A stretch of 10,372 nucleotides of DNA. Origin: Chromatiaceae bacterium. GTDB taxonomy: Bacteria; Pseudomonadota; Gammaproteobacteria; Chromatiales; Chromatiaceae. The translations under genes and the position numbers were made by a program. The notes under the pieces are model-generated. The model made no database searches and had not been told where the DNA came from. It was given only the letters and a program-made list of their open reading frames with translations. This document shows, in pieces, positions 1 to 6,886 of this stretch (positions are counted from its first letter, which is position 1; each line of letters begins with the position of its first letter). Where the stretch lies: contig JAFGTZ010000102.1 of the NCBI GenBank assembly GCA_016938795.1, positions 1 through 10,372 on the forward strand. The letters are read 5' to 3'.

Positions 1-331
1 CGAATTCGAGTCCCGCGAACCAGGCGCGCCCGAGCAGATAGGCGGCGGGCAGCCGCTCGGCGATCCGCCGTTCGATCAGCCCCGCCACCTCGGCACGCTC
101 GGCGGAGGTCAAACGACAGTCGCGATAACCAGCGGGCAAGAGCGGATCGAGATGCAGGGCGCCAAGCACCAGGAGCACGGCCTCATCGAGCGCGTTATCG
201 GTGCCATGCCCGTAGTAGAGGCCAGCGGCGTTAAAGCGGCTTGCCCCCCAGCGCACGAAGTCCTGAATACTGAATAAACCGTCCGGCTGTTGCGACATGG
301 GCGAGGCGTCACGCGTTGAATCTGAACGCAT
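1..331 (-). CDS. prmB: 50S ribosomal protein L3 glutamine methyltransferase PrmB, N-terminal part
   Basis: The gene is cut by the left edge; only about the first 100-110 residues are present. The translated stretch contains SIQDFVRWGASRFNAAG, YYGHGTDNALDEAVLL, RLTSAERAEV and LPAAYLLGRAWFAGLEF, which closely follow the N-terminal helical domain of PrmB (HemK family). This enzyme uses S-adenosylmethionine to methylate a glutamine of ribosomal protein L3. The catalytic NPPY motif would lie beyond the window. Two in-frame ATGs are possible, at 331 and at 298 (MSQQPDGLF). Neither has a good Shine-Dalgarno sequence. The first overlaps a strong hairpin by one base, so 298 may be the true start. It lies downstream of iscR on the same strand, 123 bp or more after its stop. 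The family call is confident; the start is not. Confidence 0.88.
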   Translation of the reverse strand, partial: MRSDSTRDASPMSQQPDGLFSIQDFVRWGASRFNAAGLYYGHGTDNALDEAVLLVLGALHLDPLLPAGYRDCRLTSAERAEVAGLIERRIAERLPAAYLLGRAWFAGLEF

Positions 332-360
332 AGAGGCTTGCCAAGGGCGGCAAGCCTCTA
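331..360. terminator. Perfect 12-bp inverted repeat between iscR and prmB
   Basis: The arms TAGAGGCTTGCC (331-342) and GGCAAGCCTCTA (349-360) are perfectly complementary around a 6-base loop. On the minus strand the hairpin follows iscR, but no T-tract follows it, and its last base is the A of a possible prmB ATG. It may be a terminator or attenuator for iscR transcripts, or a translational control hairpin for prmB. The structure is certain; the role is inferred. Confidence 0.6.
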
Positions 361-454
361 CAAGAAAAGGACAAGGATACCTTGACCGAGCGCCAGCTGC
401 CAGCCTCGCGACCTGCCTGCCCAAGCCACCGCCGGCCCGACGCCCAAGCGCGAA

Positions 455-910
455 CTAGGCCGCGCGCCGTTCCTTGATGTCGAATTCCAGATTCAGCCCC
501 GAACCGCCGCGCCCCTGATCGACCAGATCCCGCAGCGAGATACCGCTGAGAAACTGGAAGATCTGGTCGCTGAGCTGATCCCAGAGATGATGGGTGAGAC
601 AGCGCTGCCCATCACGGCAGTTCTCGCGCCCACCGCAGCGGGTAAATTCCACCCACTCATCCACCGCGCAGATGATGTTGGCGATGCTGATGTCCTCGGG
701 CGCCTTGCCCAGATAGTAGCCGCCGCCCGGACCACGCACCCCGCGCACCAGCTGCTTGGCGCGCAGCGCGGCGAAAAGCTGTTCGAGGTAGGACAGCGAA
801 ATCCCTTGCGCGGCTGAAATTTCCGCAAGGGTCACCGGTCCCTTACCCGAGTGCAGCGCAAGATCGAGCATGGCGGTGACCGCATATCGGCCCTTGGTGG
901 ATAGTCTCAT
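455..910 (-). CDS. iscR: Fe-S cluster-sensing Rrf2-family regulator IscR
   Basis: This is a 151-residue transcription factor starting MRLSTKGRYAVTAMLDLAL. It has an N-terminal winged helix-turn-helix (ISLSYLEQLFAALR, about 38-50; the RGPGGGYYLGK wing, about 59-69). The cluster ligands C92, C98, C104 and H107 fall at the same positions as in E. coli IscR, so it should bind a [2Fe-2S] cluster and act as an Fe-S/oxidative stress sensor. The open frame extends upstream to 961. The start at 910 is preferred because it matches IscR proteins and because a promoter (969-997) would place the transcript start near 962. An IscR-type operator overlaps that promoter, implying autoregulation. The downstream gene is prmB rather than iscS-iscU-iscA, so any isc genes are elsewhere. 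The C-terminus is shorter than in E. coli (162 aa). Confidence 0.93.
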   Translation of the reverse strand: MRLSTKGRYAVTAMLDLALHSGKGPVTLAEISAAQGISLSYLEQLFAALRAKQLVRGVRGPGGGYYLGKAPEDISIANIICAVDEWVEFTRCGGRENCRDGQRCLTHHLWDQLSDQIFQFLSGISLRDLVDQGRGGSGLNLEFDIKERRAA

Positions 911-959
911 CGTCGAATGCCCGCAGTGAGTGATGGAAAAGGCGACCGGCGACCCGGCC

Positions 960-997
960 ATCTCTCACTAAATTAGTCAGGCATTGAGGAATTTCAA
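960..997 (-). promoter_or_regulatory. iscR promoter with overlapping IscR type 1 operator
   Basis: Reading the minus strand, TTGAAA (992-997) and AATTTA (969-974) are separated by 17 bp and form a plausible sigma-70 promoter. Across 960-984 the minus strand reads ATGCCTGACTAATTT followed by AGTGAGAGAT. This matches about 21 of 25 positions of the type 1 IscR consensus as I recall it (half-sites around GACT and AGTC with an A/T-rich centre). The site covers the -10 element, the geometry expected for autorepression by holo-IscR. The site match is seen directly; regulation is inferred. Confidence 0.7.
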
Positions 998-1029
998 CCC
1001 ATGACAGCGGGCGCTGAAGCGCCCAGAGA

Positions 1030-1202
1030 TATACCAATCACAGATGGATTTTTCGGTGAGGGCTGGGGGATAGGCGCGGGGGTGTCAGCAGCAGGGATGC
1101 CGCTGTCAAGCCTCCGGGGATGGATTCACGTCCGTCCCCCGTGACCATCACCCTGCCCGGAGTACATCAGGAAAACCGAAAAACTGATGTGCAATGAGCA
1201 TA
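1030..1202. repeat. Dispersed inverted-repeat element, full-length copy (MITE-like)
   Basis: This 173-bp non-coding element has imperfect terminal inverted repeats. The left end on the plus strand reads TATACCAATCACAGATGGA then TTTTTCGG. The right end read on the minus strand is TATGCTCATTGCACATCAG then TTTTTCGG. Inside are two hairpins: 1083-1108 (9 of 11 pairs, GGGA loop) and 1116-1139 (nine pairs including one G-T, TTCACG loop). Both ends recur at 7415-7492. No transposase is present. It starts about 13 bp after the stop of the DUF1249 gene and ends before the iscR promoter. It could be a non-autonomous transposon or a REP/BIME-like element that also stabilises or terminates transcripts. 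Confidence 0.7.
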
Positions 1203-1215
1203 GCTGCCTCGGCGT

Positions 1216-1713
1216 CTAGCTCAGGGGCGCCGGAGCCGGCGTCTTAGCCGGTCGCTCAGCCATCACAAAGCCGTGCCCTTGGGCGAGACAGTAGGCCAGC
1301 CACTTGCCGAGAAAGAGATTGGCCTGCCACTTGTGCGCGAGCGCCGGCGGTCGATAGGCGCAACGCAGCGGCCAGGCGGATTGATGCAGTTCGATGATTT
1401 CGACCTGGCGCGCGTCATGGTAGAGCCGTAGCCGGGCGTCCGGCTCGTGACGCGGCGCCACGGGCGCATCCGAGCAGGCGAAGGCGTGGGTCAGGCGCAG
1501 CAGGGTCGTGTAGGGGGCCTGCTCCAGGATGTCGAGGTGCAGATCAAGCACCCCGGAACGACGCGAGACGAAGGATCCACGAGCGTGGCGCAATGGGGGG
1601 GCGAGACAGAGCAGACGCCGGTAATTCTCCTCGCACAGACTCATCAGCATCCCGACATCCGGCCGACCAGCAAGCCACGCGGCCTTCAGCCAGGCATCAG
1701 AATCGGCGCGCAT
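1216..1713 (-). CDS. DUF1249 (YqiB-like) family protein
   Basis: This 165-residue protein has no known biochemical function. It resembles E. coli YqiB. SLCEENYRRLLCL (about 25-37), YTTLLRLTH (about 68-76), the motif ARLRLYHDARQVEIIE (about 93-108) and the C-terminal NLFLGKWLAYCLAQGHG (about 131-147) follow that family's conserved blocks. YqiB is about 140 aa; the extra length here is at both ends. The start at 1713 has an AAGGA Shine-Dalgarno eight bases upstream; the methionines at residues 22 and 24 are alternatives. No signal peptide or membrane segment is visible, so it is probably cytoplasmic. It follows the thioredoxin gene by 65 bp and is probably cotranscribed with it. In E. coli yqiB sits with nudF and cpdA, so this neighbourhood differs. 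Family assignment is good; function is unknown. Confidence 0.85.
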   Translation of the reverse strand: MRADSDAWLKAAWLAGRPDVGMLMSLCEENYRRLLCLAPPLRHARGSFVSRRSGVLDLHLDILEQAPYTTLLRLTHAFACSDAPVAPRHEPDARLRLYHDARQVEIIELHQSAWPLRCAYRPPALAHKWQANLFLGKWLAYCLAQGHGFVMAERPAKTPAPAPLS

Positions 1714-1778
1714 GAGGCGGATCCTTGGACACGGCGGCCATGCCAGCCAGCGCCGGCATCGGACTCGCTTGCCGGGAC

Positions 1779-2150
1779 TCAGGCATCGCCCGCGTTCTGC
1801 TCGGCGATCTGGCGACGCACCTCGTCCATGTCGAGTTCGCGAGCCTTATCGAGCAGCTCGCGCAAGGCGCCCTCGGGCATGGCGCCGGGCTGGGAATAGA
1901 TGATGATCTGATCGCGAAAGATCATGAGCGTCGGGATGGAGCGAATCTGAAAATGCCCCGCCAGCGCCTGATGCTCCTCGGTGTTGACCTTGGCGAAGAC
2001 GATGTCGTCGTAATCCTCGGAGACCTTGTCGTAGACCGGTGCGAAGGAGCGGCAGGGGCCGCACCAGGGCGCCCAGAAATCGACCATAACAAAATCCTTG
2101 TCCTGAATGGTCTGTTCAAAATTCGTGGTATCGAGTTCGATAACGGCCAT
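1779..2150 (-). CDS. Thioredoxin family protein with WCGPC active site
   Basis: This is a 123-residue cytoplasmic thioredoxin-fold protein. It carries the redox-active motif W29-C30-G31-P32-C33 inside VDFWAPWCGPCR, the buried acid D24, K54, and the cis-proline loop SIPTLMIF (P73). These are the residues needed for dithiol-disulfide exchange, so it should be a reductase of protein disulfides using thioredoxin reductase or a similar donor. It is about 14 residues longer than E. coli TrxA, the extra part being a charged C-terminal tail. The frame runs up to 2204, but the start at 2150 fits the family length and has AGGGT a few bases upstream. It lies between adk and the DUF1249 gene. I leave the symbol blank because genomes of this kind usually hold several thioredoxins and the main trxA cannot be told from this one. 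Confidence 0.92.
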   Translation of the reverse strand: MAVIELDTTNFEQTIQDKDFVMVDFWAPWCGPCRSFAPVYDKVSEDYDDIVFAKVNTEEHQALAGHFQIRSIPTLMIFRDQIIIYSQPGAMPEGALRELLDKARELDMDEVRRQIAEQNAGDA

Positions 2151-2200
2151 GGGTGTACCCTGAAAAATCTGATAGGAATGGGAGGATATTAACAGACTGA

Positions 2201-2240
2201 CCACTCCCGTACCGGAGTGGAGACGCCCCGAGCGGGGCGT
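2201..2240. terminator. Tandem hairpins between adk and the thioredoxin gene
   Basis: Two adjacent inverted repeats lie just after the adk stop. ACGCCCC/GGGGCGT (2223-2240, GAGC loop) is seven pairs, extendable to eight. CCACTCC/GGAGTGG (2201-2220) is seven pairs with a six-base loop. No strong T-tract follows on the minus strand, so these may attenuate rather than fully end adk transcription. Confidence 0.45.
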
Positions 2241-2257
2241 GAGAAGGTGTGGCGCGT

Positions 2258-2917
2258 CTAGAGCGCCGCGAGACCGGAGAAGATGCGATCGCGGATGTTC
2301 TCAACCGAACCGATACCATCGACCTTGAGATAGCGCGGCGCGCCCTCGCCGCCAGCCTGGGCCCAGTTGGAGTAGTAGCCGATCAGCGGCTTGGTCTGTT
2401 CGTGATAGACCTTGAGACGCGCGCGCACGGTCTCCTCGCGGTCGTCGTCGCGCTGGATGAGCGGCTCGCCGGTCAGGTCATCGACACCCTCAACCTTGGG
2501 CGGATTGAATTCGACATGATAGGTACGACCCGAGGCGAGATGCACGCGCCGCCCCGACATGCGCTTGATGATCTCGCTGTCGGGCACGTCGATTTCGACC
2601 ACGGCATCGACAAAGACTCCAGCCTCTTTCATGCCGTCGGCCTGCGCCAGGGTGCGCGGAAAACCATCGAAGAGAAAACCGGACTGACAGTCCTCGCTTT
2701 CGATGCGCGCCTTCACCATCCCGAGGATGATGTCATCCGAGACCAGCCCGCCCTCGTCCATGATCTTCTTGGCCGCCAACCCCAGCTCGGTACCCTGCTT
2801 GACATGGGCCCGCAGCATGTCCCCGGTGGAAATCTGGGGGATCTTGAAATGTTCCTTGATAAATCCGGCCTGGGTGCCTTTTCCCGCGCCCGGACCGCCA
2901 AGCAGGATGATGCGCAT
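2258..2917 (-). CDS. adk: Adenylate kinase
   Basis: This 219-residue enzyme interconverts ATP plus AMP and two ADP. The P-loop GGPGAGKGTQ spans 7-16 with K13. The AMP-binding segment STGDMLR is at 30-36 and FDGFPRT at 83-89. The LID begins at GRRVH with R123 and contains H126, S129, D146 and T149, the hydrogen-bonding quartet of E. coli Adk rather than a four-cysteine zinc site. R156 and R167 follow. The C-terminus is about five residues longer than E. coli's (214 aa). The frame is open to 3037, but MRIILLGG at 2917 is the family start and has GAGGAG four bases upstream. It follows htpG, an arrangement conserved in many gammaproteobacteria, with a 140-bp gap holding a hairpin. Confidence 0.97.
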   Translation of the reverse strand: MRIILLGGPGAGKGTQAGFIKEHFKIPQISTGDMLRAHVKQGTELGLAAKKIMDEGGLVSDDIILGMVKARIESEDCQSGFLFDGFPRTLAQADGMKEAGVFVDAVVEIDVPDSEIIKRMSGRRVHLASGRTYHVEFNPPKVEGVDDLTGEPLIQRDDDREETVRARLKVYHEQTKPLIGYYSNWAQAGGEGAPRYLKVDGIGSVENIRDRIFSGLAAL

Positions 2918-3017
2918 GACGCTCCTCGTTTTGAGTGTGAATGAAAGACTGTCGGCGGGAGTGTGCCACAGGGACGGCAACCGGAACCACCGAAAGATCG
3001 GGGGCAAGGCCGCGCGC

Positions 3018-3033
3018 GGCGCCTCAAGGCGCC
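3018..3033. terminator. Hairpin downstream of htpG
   Basis: GGCGCCT (3018-3024) and AGGCGCC (3027-3033) are perfectly complementary; the realistic form is six pairs with a TCAA loop. It lies about 25 bp after the htpG stop on the minus strand. Only a weak T-containing stretch follows some bases later, so it is a candidate partial terminator or transcript-stabilising structure between htpG and adk. Confidence 0.4.
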
Positions 3034-3057
3034 TCACGCACGGCCCTGCGGCATGGA

Positions 3058-4977
3058 TCAGGCGCCGGCCATCATCATGTTGAGCATCAGCTTGTTCAGC
3101 CGTCCGACGAAGGCCGCCGGATCGTCGAGCTGACCGCCCTCGGCGAGCTGGGCCTGATCGAAGAGGATGAGTCCGAGATCCTCGAAACGCGCATCGTCGG
3201 TCTCGGCCTCCAGACGCTTGAGCAGCGGATGGTCGAGATTGACCTCCAGCGTGGGCCGGGTCTCGGGCGCGTTCTGGCCCACAGCCTTGAGCACGCGCGC
3301 GAGATTGGCGCTCATGTCATGCTCGCCCACCACCAGACAGGCGGGCGAATCAACCAGCCGGGTGCTCGGGCGCACCGCCTCGATGCGCTCGCCGAGCACC
3401 TTCTGCAGATGCTCAAGCAGCGAGCCATGCTCCTCGGCGGCCTTCTCCTTCGCCGCCTGCTCTTCCTTGTCGGCCAGCTCGCCGAGATCCAGGTCGCCCT
3501 TGGTCACCGACTGGAGCGCCTTGCCCTGGTATTCCGTCAGGTGGCTCACCAGCCACTCATCGACCCGATCGGAGAGCAGCAGCACCTCGACATCCTTCTT
3601 GCGGAAGACCTCCAGGTGCGGGCTGTGACGCGCCGCCGCCGGGCTGTCGGCGGTGATGTAATAGATCTTCTCCTGCCCCTCTTTCATGCGCTCGATGTAG
3701 GCATCGAGCGAGACGCGCTGGGCGTCGCCCTCGCCCTTGGTGGAGGCGAACCGCAAGAGGCCGGCGAGACGCTCCTTGTTGCCGAAGTCCTCGGCCGGGC
3801 CTTCCTTCAGCACCTTGCCGAACTCGTCCCAGAACTCGGCATAGGTCTCGGGCTCGTCCTTGGCCATGGATTCGAGCAGCCCCAGCACGCGCTTGGTGTT
3901 GGCCTGACGGATGGTGTCGATCTTGCGGTTGTGCTGGAGAATCTCGCGCGAGACGTTGAGCGGCAGATCGTCTGAATCCACCACACCCTTCACGAAGCGC
4001 AGATAGTGCGGCATGAGCTTATCGGCCTCATCCATGATGAAGACGCGCTTCACATAGAGCTTCACGCCGTGCTTCTGCTCGCGATCCCAAAGATCAAAGG
4101 GTGCGCGCTTGGGCACGAAGAGCAAGGTGGTGTATTCGTTCGTGCCCTCGACGCGGTTGTGCGCATAGGCCAGCGGCGCCTCGAAGTCGTGCGAGATGTG
4201 CTTGTAGAAGTCGTGATACTCCTCCTCGGAAATCTCCGACTTGGCACGCATCCAGAGCGCTGTGGCGCGGTTGACACGCTCGTACTCGGGCGGCGCGTCC
4301 TTCTTCTCCTCGGCCTCCTCGCCATAGTGCTCCTTGCGCATCTCCACCGGCAGGGCGATGTGATCGGAGAACTTGCCGATGATGGAACGCAGCCGCCAGC
4401 TATCGAGAAATTCCTTCTCGTCGTCCTTCAGATGCAGGATGACATCGGTGCCGCGACTTGCCTTCTCGACCGTTTCGAGCGTGTAACTGCCGCGCCCGTC
4501 GGACTCCCAGCAAACGCCATGCTCGGGCCCCAGACCCGCGCGACGCGAGAGGAGTGTCACCCGGTCGGCAACGATATAGGCCGAATAGAAGCCCACCCCG
4601 AACTGGCCGATGAGATTGCTGTCCTTTGCTTGATCGCCGCTGAGATTTTCAAGAAAGCGGCGCGTGCCCGAGCTGGCGATGCTGCCAATGGTGTCCACCA
4701 CCTCCTGGCGCGAGAGCCCGATGCCATTATCCGAGATGGTCAGGGTACCGGCCTCGCGATCGACCTCGACGCGGATGCGCAGATCCACATCGCCCTCGTA
4801 AAGACCGTCATCGCTCAGGGCCTCGAACCGCAGCTTCTCGGCGGCATCCGAGGCGTTCGAGATCAGCTCGCGCAGGAAGATCTCCTTGTTCGAGTAGAGC
4901 GAGCGGATCACCAGATCCAGGACCTGACTGACCTCTGCCTTGAACTCCAGGGTTTCCTTGTGCGCTTCGACTGTCAT
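3058..4977 (-). CDS. htpG: Molecular chaperone HtpG (Hsp90 family)
   Basis: This is a 639-residue bacterial Hsp90, slightly longer than E. coli HtpG (624). The N-terminal ATPase domain (about 1-220) shows FLRELISNASDAAEKLRF with catalytic E37 and N41, DNGIG at 83-87, the lid region TIGSIASSGT, and GQFGVGFYSAY at 124-134. The middle domain contains NVSREILQ, with the arginine that contacts the ATP gamma-phosphate. The C-terminal dimerisation domain follows an acidic/lysine-rich stretch (LADKEEQAAKEKAAEE). It is cytoplasmic and helps fold or remodel client proteins under stress. The start at 4977 gives the normal family N-terminus, with AAGG upstream at slightly long spacing. It diverges from pgm with 194 bp between start codons. 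I see no convincing heat-shock sigma-32 promoter. Confidence 0.98.
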   Translation of the reverse strand: MTVEAHKETLEFKAEVSQVLDLVIRSLYSNKEIFLRELISNASDAAEKLRFEALSDDGLYEGDVDLRIRVEVDREAGTLTISDNGIGLSRQEVVDTIGSIASSGTRRFLENLSGDQAKDSNLIGQFGVGFYSAYIVADRVTLLSRRAGLGPEHGVCWESDGRGSYTLETVEKASRGTDVILHLKDDEKEFLDSWRLRSIIGKFSDHIALPVEMRKEHYGEEAEEKKDAPPEYERVNRATALWMRAKSEISEEEYHDFYKHISHDFEAPLAYAHNRVEGTNEYTTLLFVPKRAPFDLWDREQKHGVKLYVKRVFIMDEADKLMPHYLRFVKGVVDSDDLPLNVSREILQHNRKIDTIRQANTKRVLGLLESMAKDEPETYAEFWDEFGKVLKEGPAEDFGNKERLAGLLRFASTKGEGDAQRVSLDAYIERMKEGQEKIYYITADSPAAARHSPHLEVFRKKDVEVLLLSDRVDEWLVSHLTEYQGKALQSVTKGDLDLGELADKEEQAAKEKAAEEHGSLLEHLQKVLGERIEAVRPSTRLVDSPACLVVGEHDMSANLARVLKAVGQNAPETRPTLEVNLDHPLLKRLEAETDDARFEDLGLILFDQAQLAEGGQLDDPAAFVGRLNKLMLNMMMAGA

Positions 4978-5053
4978 GCTGTTTGATTACCTTGCAGAAT
5001 GAAAAAAGTTGAGATGAATGTGAAGAGCCGCCCGCGAGCGGGCCAAGGCGCTA

Positions 5054-5081
5054 TTGTCGCATGGCCCGGCAGGGATACAAT
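5054..5081 (+). promoter_or_regulatory. Sigma-70 promoter for pgm
   Basis: TTGTCG (5054-5059) and TACAAT (5076-5081) are separated by 16 bp, with the -10 matching the consensus at five of six bases. Transcription would begin near 5088, giving a leader of about 84 bases to the pgm ATG at 5172. This rules out the upstream in-frame ATG at 5061. The reverse strand of the same stretch also reads TTGTAT, 16 bp, GACAAT toward htpG, so the region could fire in both directions. Confidence 0.65.
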
Positions 5082-5171
5082 GCCCTCTCGTTCGGGACAC
5101 TTCGTGGACCGCTCACCCGAGCGGCGCCTGCCCTATTGCCGGCAACAGAATCAAAATTCAAGGGGTTGAAG

Positions 5172-6806
5172 ATGCAGCCACGCACCATCGCCACCACGCC
5201 ATTCGACGATCAGCGTCCCGGCACCTCGGGCCTGCGCAAGAAGGTTCGGGTGTTCCAGCAGCCGCACTATCTCGAAAACTTCGTCCAGTCCATCTTCGAC
5301 ACCCAGCCCGCACTCAGGGGCGGGCTCCTGGTGGTGGGCGGCGACGGGCGTTATCACAACCGCACCGCCGTGCAGGTCATCCTGCGCATGGCCGCCGCCA
5401 ATGGGGTCAGCCGAGTGCTGCTCGGGCGCGGCGCGCTGCTCTCCACCCCGGCGGCCTCCTGCCTCATCCGCAAGCACGGCGCCCAGGGCGGCATCGTGCT
5501 CTCGGCCAGCCACAACCCGGGCGGGCCGGATGAAGACTTCGGCATCAAGTTCAACGCCGCCAACGGCGGACCCGCGCCCGAGTCGATCACCAACGCCATC
5601 CACGCGCGCACCCTCGACATCGAGCGGTATCTCACGCTCGACACCCCGGATCTCGATCTCGACACCCTGGCCACCCATGATCTGGGCGGCATGCGCGTCG
5701 AGATTATCGACCCGGTGGCCGACTATGCCGACCTCATGGAATCGCTGTTCGATTTCGCGGCCATCCGCGCGTTCTTCGCCTCGGGCCGGTTTCGCATGCG
5801 CTTCGACGCCATGCACGCCATTACCGGTCCCTACGCGGTCGAGATTCTCGAACGCCGCCTTGGCGCGCCGGCGGGCACCGTGATGAATGCCGAGGCGCTT
5901 GAAGACTTCGGCGGCGGCCATCCCGACCCCAACCTGGCCCATGCCCAGGCGCTGGTCGCCCTCACCCAGGGCCCGGACGGACTCGACTTCGGCGCCGCCT
6001 CCGATGGCGATGGCGACCGCAACATGATCCTCGGGCGCGACTGCTTCGTCACCCCAAGCGACAGCCTCGCGGTGCTCGCGGCCAACGCCCGCCTCGTGCC
6101 CGGCTATGGCGCGGGCATTCGCGGCGTCGCCCGCTCCATGCCCACCAGTCAGGCGGTCGATCGGGTTGCCGAGGCGCTCGGCATCCAATGCTTCGAGACC
6201 CCCACCGGCTGGAAATTCTTCGGCAACCTGCTCGATGCCGGGCGCATCACACTCTGCGGCGAAGAGAGCTTCGGCACCGGCTCGGACCATGTCCGCGAGA
6301 AGGACGGACTCTGGGCCGTACTCTTCTGGCTGAACCTGCTCGCCGTGCGCCAGCAGCCGGTGGCCGAGATTCTCGCCGAGCACTGGGCGCGCTTCGGGCG
6401 CAACTACTACTGCCGTCACGACTACGAGGGCATCGACCTGGAGGCCGCCGAGGGGCTCATGGACCATCTGCGCCGCCTGCTGCCCGAATTGCCCGGTCGG
6501 CGGCTGGGCGAGGAGCGTGTGAGCAGCGCCGATGATTTCGCCTATCATGACCCCATCGATGGCAGCCAGACCGAGCGCCAGGGCATCCGCCTCCTCTTCG
6601 AGAGCGGGGCGCGCATCGTCTACCGACTCTCGGGCACCGGCACCCAGGGCGCCACGCTGCGCGTCTATCTCGAATTCTTCGAGCCCGATCCGACACGCCA
6701 TCAGCAGAGCGTATCGGAGGCCATGCGCCCGCTGGTGCTCATTGCGCGCGAGCTGGCCCAGATCGAGCCCCGCAGCGGACGCGCCGAGCCCGACGTCATC
6801 ACCTAA
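5172..6806 (+). CDS. pgm: Alpha-D-phosphoglucomutase, PGM1-like
   Basis: This 544-residue enzyme interconverts glucose 1-phosphate and glucose 6-phosphate, linking glycolysis to glycogen and to the sugar nucleotides of the envelope. The N-terminus DQRPGTSGLRKKVRVFQ resembles eukaryotic-type PGM1. The phosphoserine loop SASHNPGG lies at 111-118 with catalytic S113. The magnesium loop is D278-G-D280-G-D282-R. The sugar-binding segments TPTGWKFFGNL (about 343-353) and GEESFGTGSDHVREKDG (363-379), and the phosphate-binding loop RLSGTGTQGATLRVY near the C-terminus, are all intact. The start at 5172 has AGGGG about seven bases upstream and lies downstream of the predicted transcript start, unlike the ATG at 5061. 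The small CNB-domain gene follows after 80 bp, a hairpin lying between. Confidence 0.96.
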   Translation: MQPRTIATTPFDDQRPGTSGLRKKVRVFQQPHYLENFVQSIFDTQPALRGGLLVVGGDGRYHNRTAVQVILRMAAANGVSRVLLGRGALLSTPAASCLIRKHGAQGGIVLSASHNPGGPDEDFGIKFNAANGGPAPESITNAIHARTLDIERYLTLDTPDLDLDTLATHDLGGMRVEIIDPVADYADLMESLFDFAAIRAFFASGRFRMRFDAMHAITGPYAVEILERRLGAPAGTVMNAEALEDFGGGHPDPNLAHAQALVALTQGPDGLDFGAASDGDGDRNMILGRDCFVTPSDSLAVLAANARLVPGYGAGIRGVARSMPTSQAVDRVAEALGIQCFETPTGWKFFGNLLDAGRITLCGEESFGTGSDHVREKDGLWAVLFWLNLLAVRQQPVAEILAEHWARFGRNYYCRHDYEGIDLEAAEGLMDHLRRLLPELPGRRLGEERVSSADDFAYHDPIDGSQTERQGIRLLFESGARIVYRLSGTGTQGATLRVYLEFFEPDPTRHQQSVSEAMRPLVLIARELAQIEPRSGRAEPDVIT

Positions 6807-6818
6807 ATTCAGCGCCAC

Positions 6819-6854
6819 GCGCCCCTCCCCGCCCTGGGCCGAGGGGCCGGGCGC
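6819..6854 (+). terminator. GC-rich hairpin after pgm
   Basis: GCGCCC (6819-6824) pairs with GGGCGC (6849-6854), and inner CCTC-type bases pair with GAGG near 6841. The sequence that follows (CCTTCGTTCCTTACTTT) is pyrimidine- and T-rich, as at an intrinsic terminator. It could separate or attenuate transcription from pgm into the next gene, whose Shine-Dalgarno sequence lies right after it. Confidence 0.5.
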
Positions 6855-6886
6855 CCTTCGTTCCTTACTTTGCGAGGATTCCAAGC

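Noticed and set aside
911..961. Upstream in-frame ATG for iscR at 961
   Set aside because: It lies at or before the predicted transcript start and inside the operator, and it adds 17 residues absent from IscR proteins.
1083..1139. Small structured RNA or riboswitch in the iscR upstream region
   Set aside because: The two hairpins belong to the dispersed element, which recurs elsewhere in a form lacking them. I recognise no riboswitch core.
2941..4986. Plus-strand open frames of 344 and 326 codons antisense to htpG
   Set aside because: They mirror htpG codons, have no family motifs, and the opposite strand encodes a complete HtpG.
4978..5060. Heat-shock sigma-32 promoter for htpG
   Set aside because: The nearest candidate (CTTGGC with CTTCACATT) matches the consensus poorly and its spacer is GC-rich with a hairpin, so I do not call it.
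5061..5171. Upstream in-frame start for pgm at 5061
   Set aside because: It would add 37 residues unlike the family, and it falls within the promoter spacer, upstream of the predicted transcript start.
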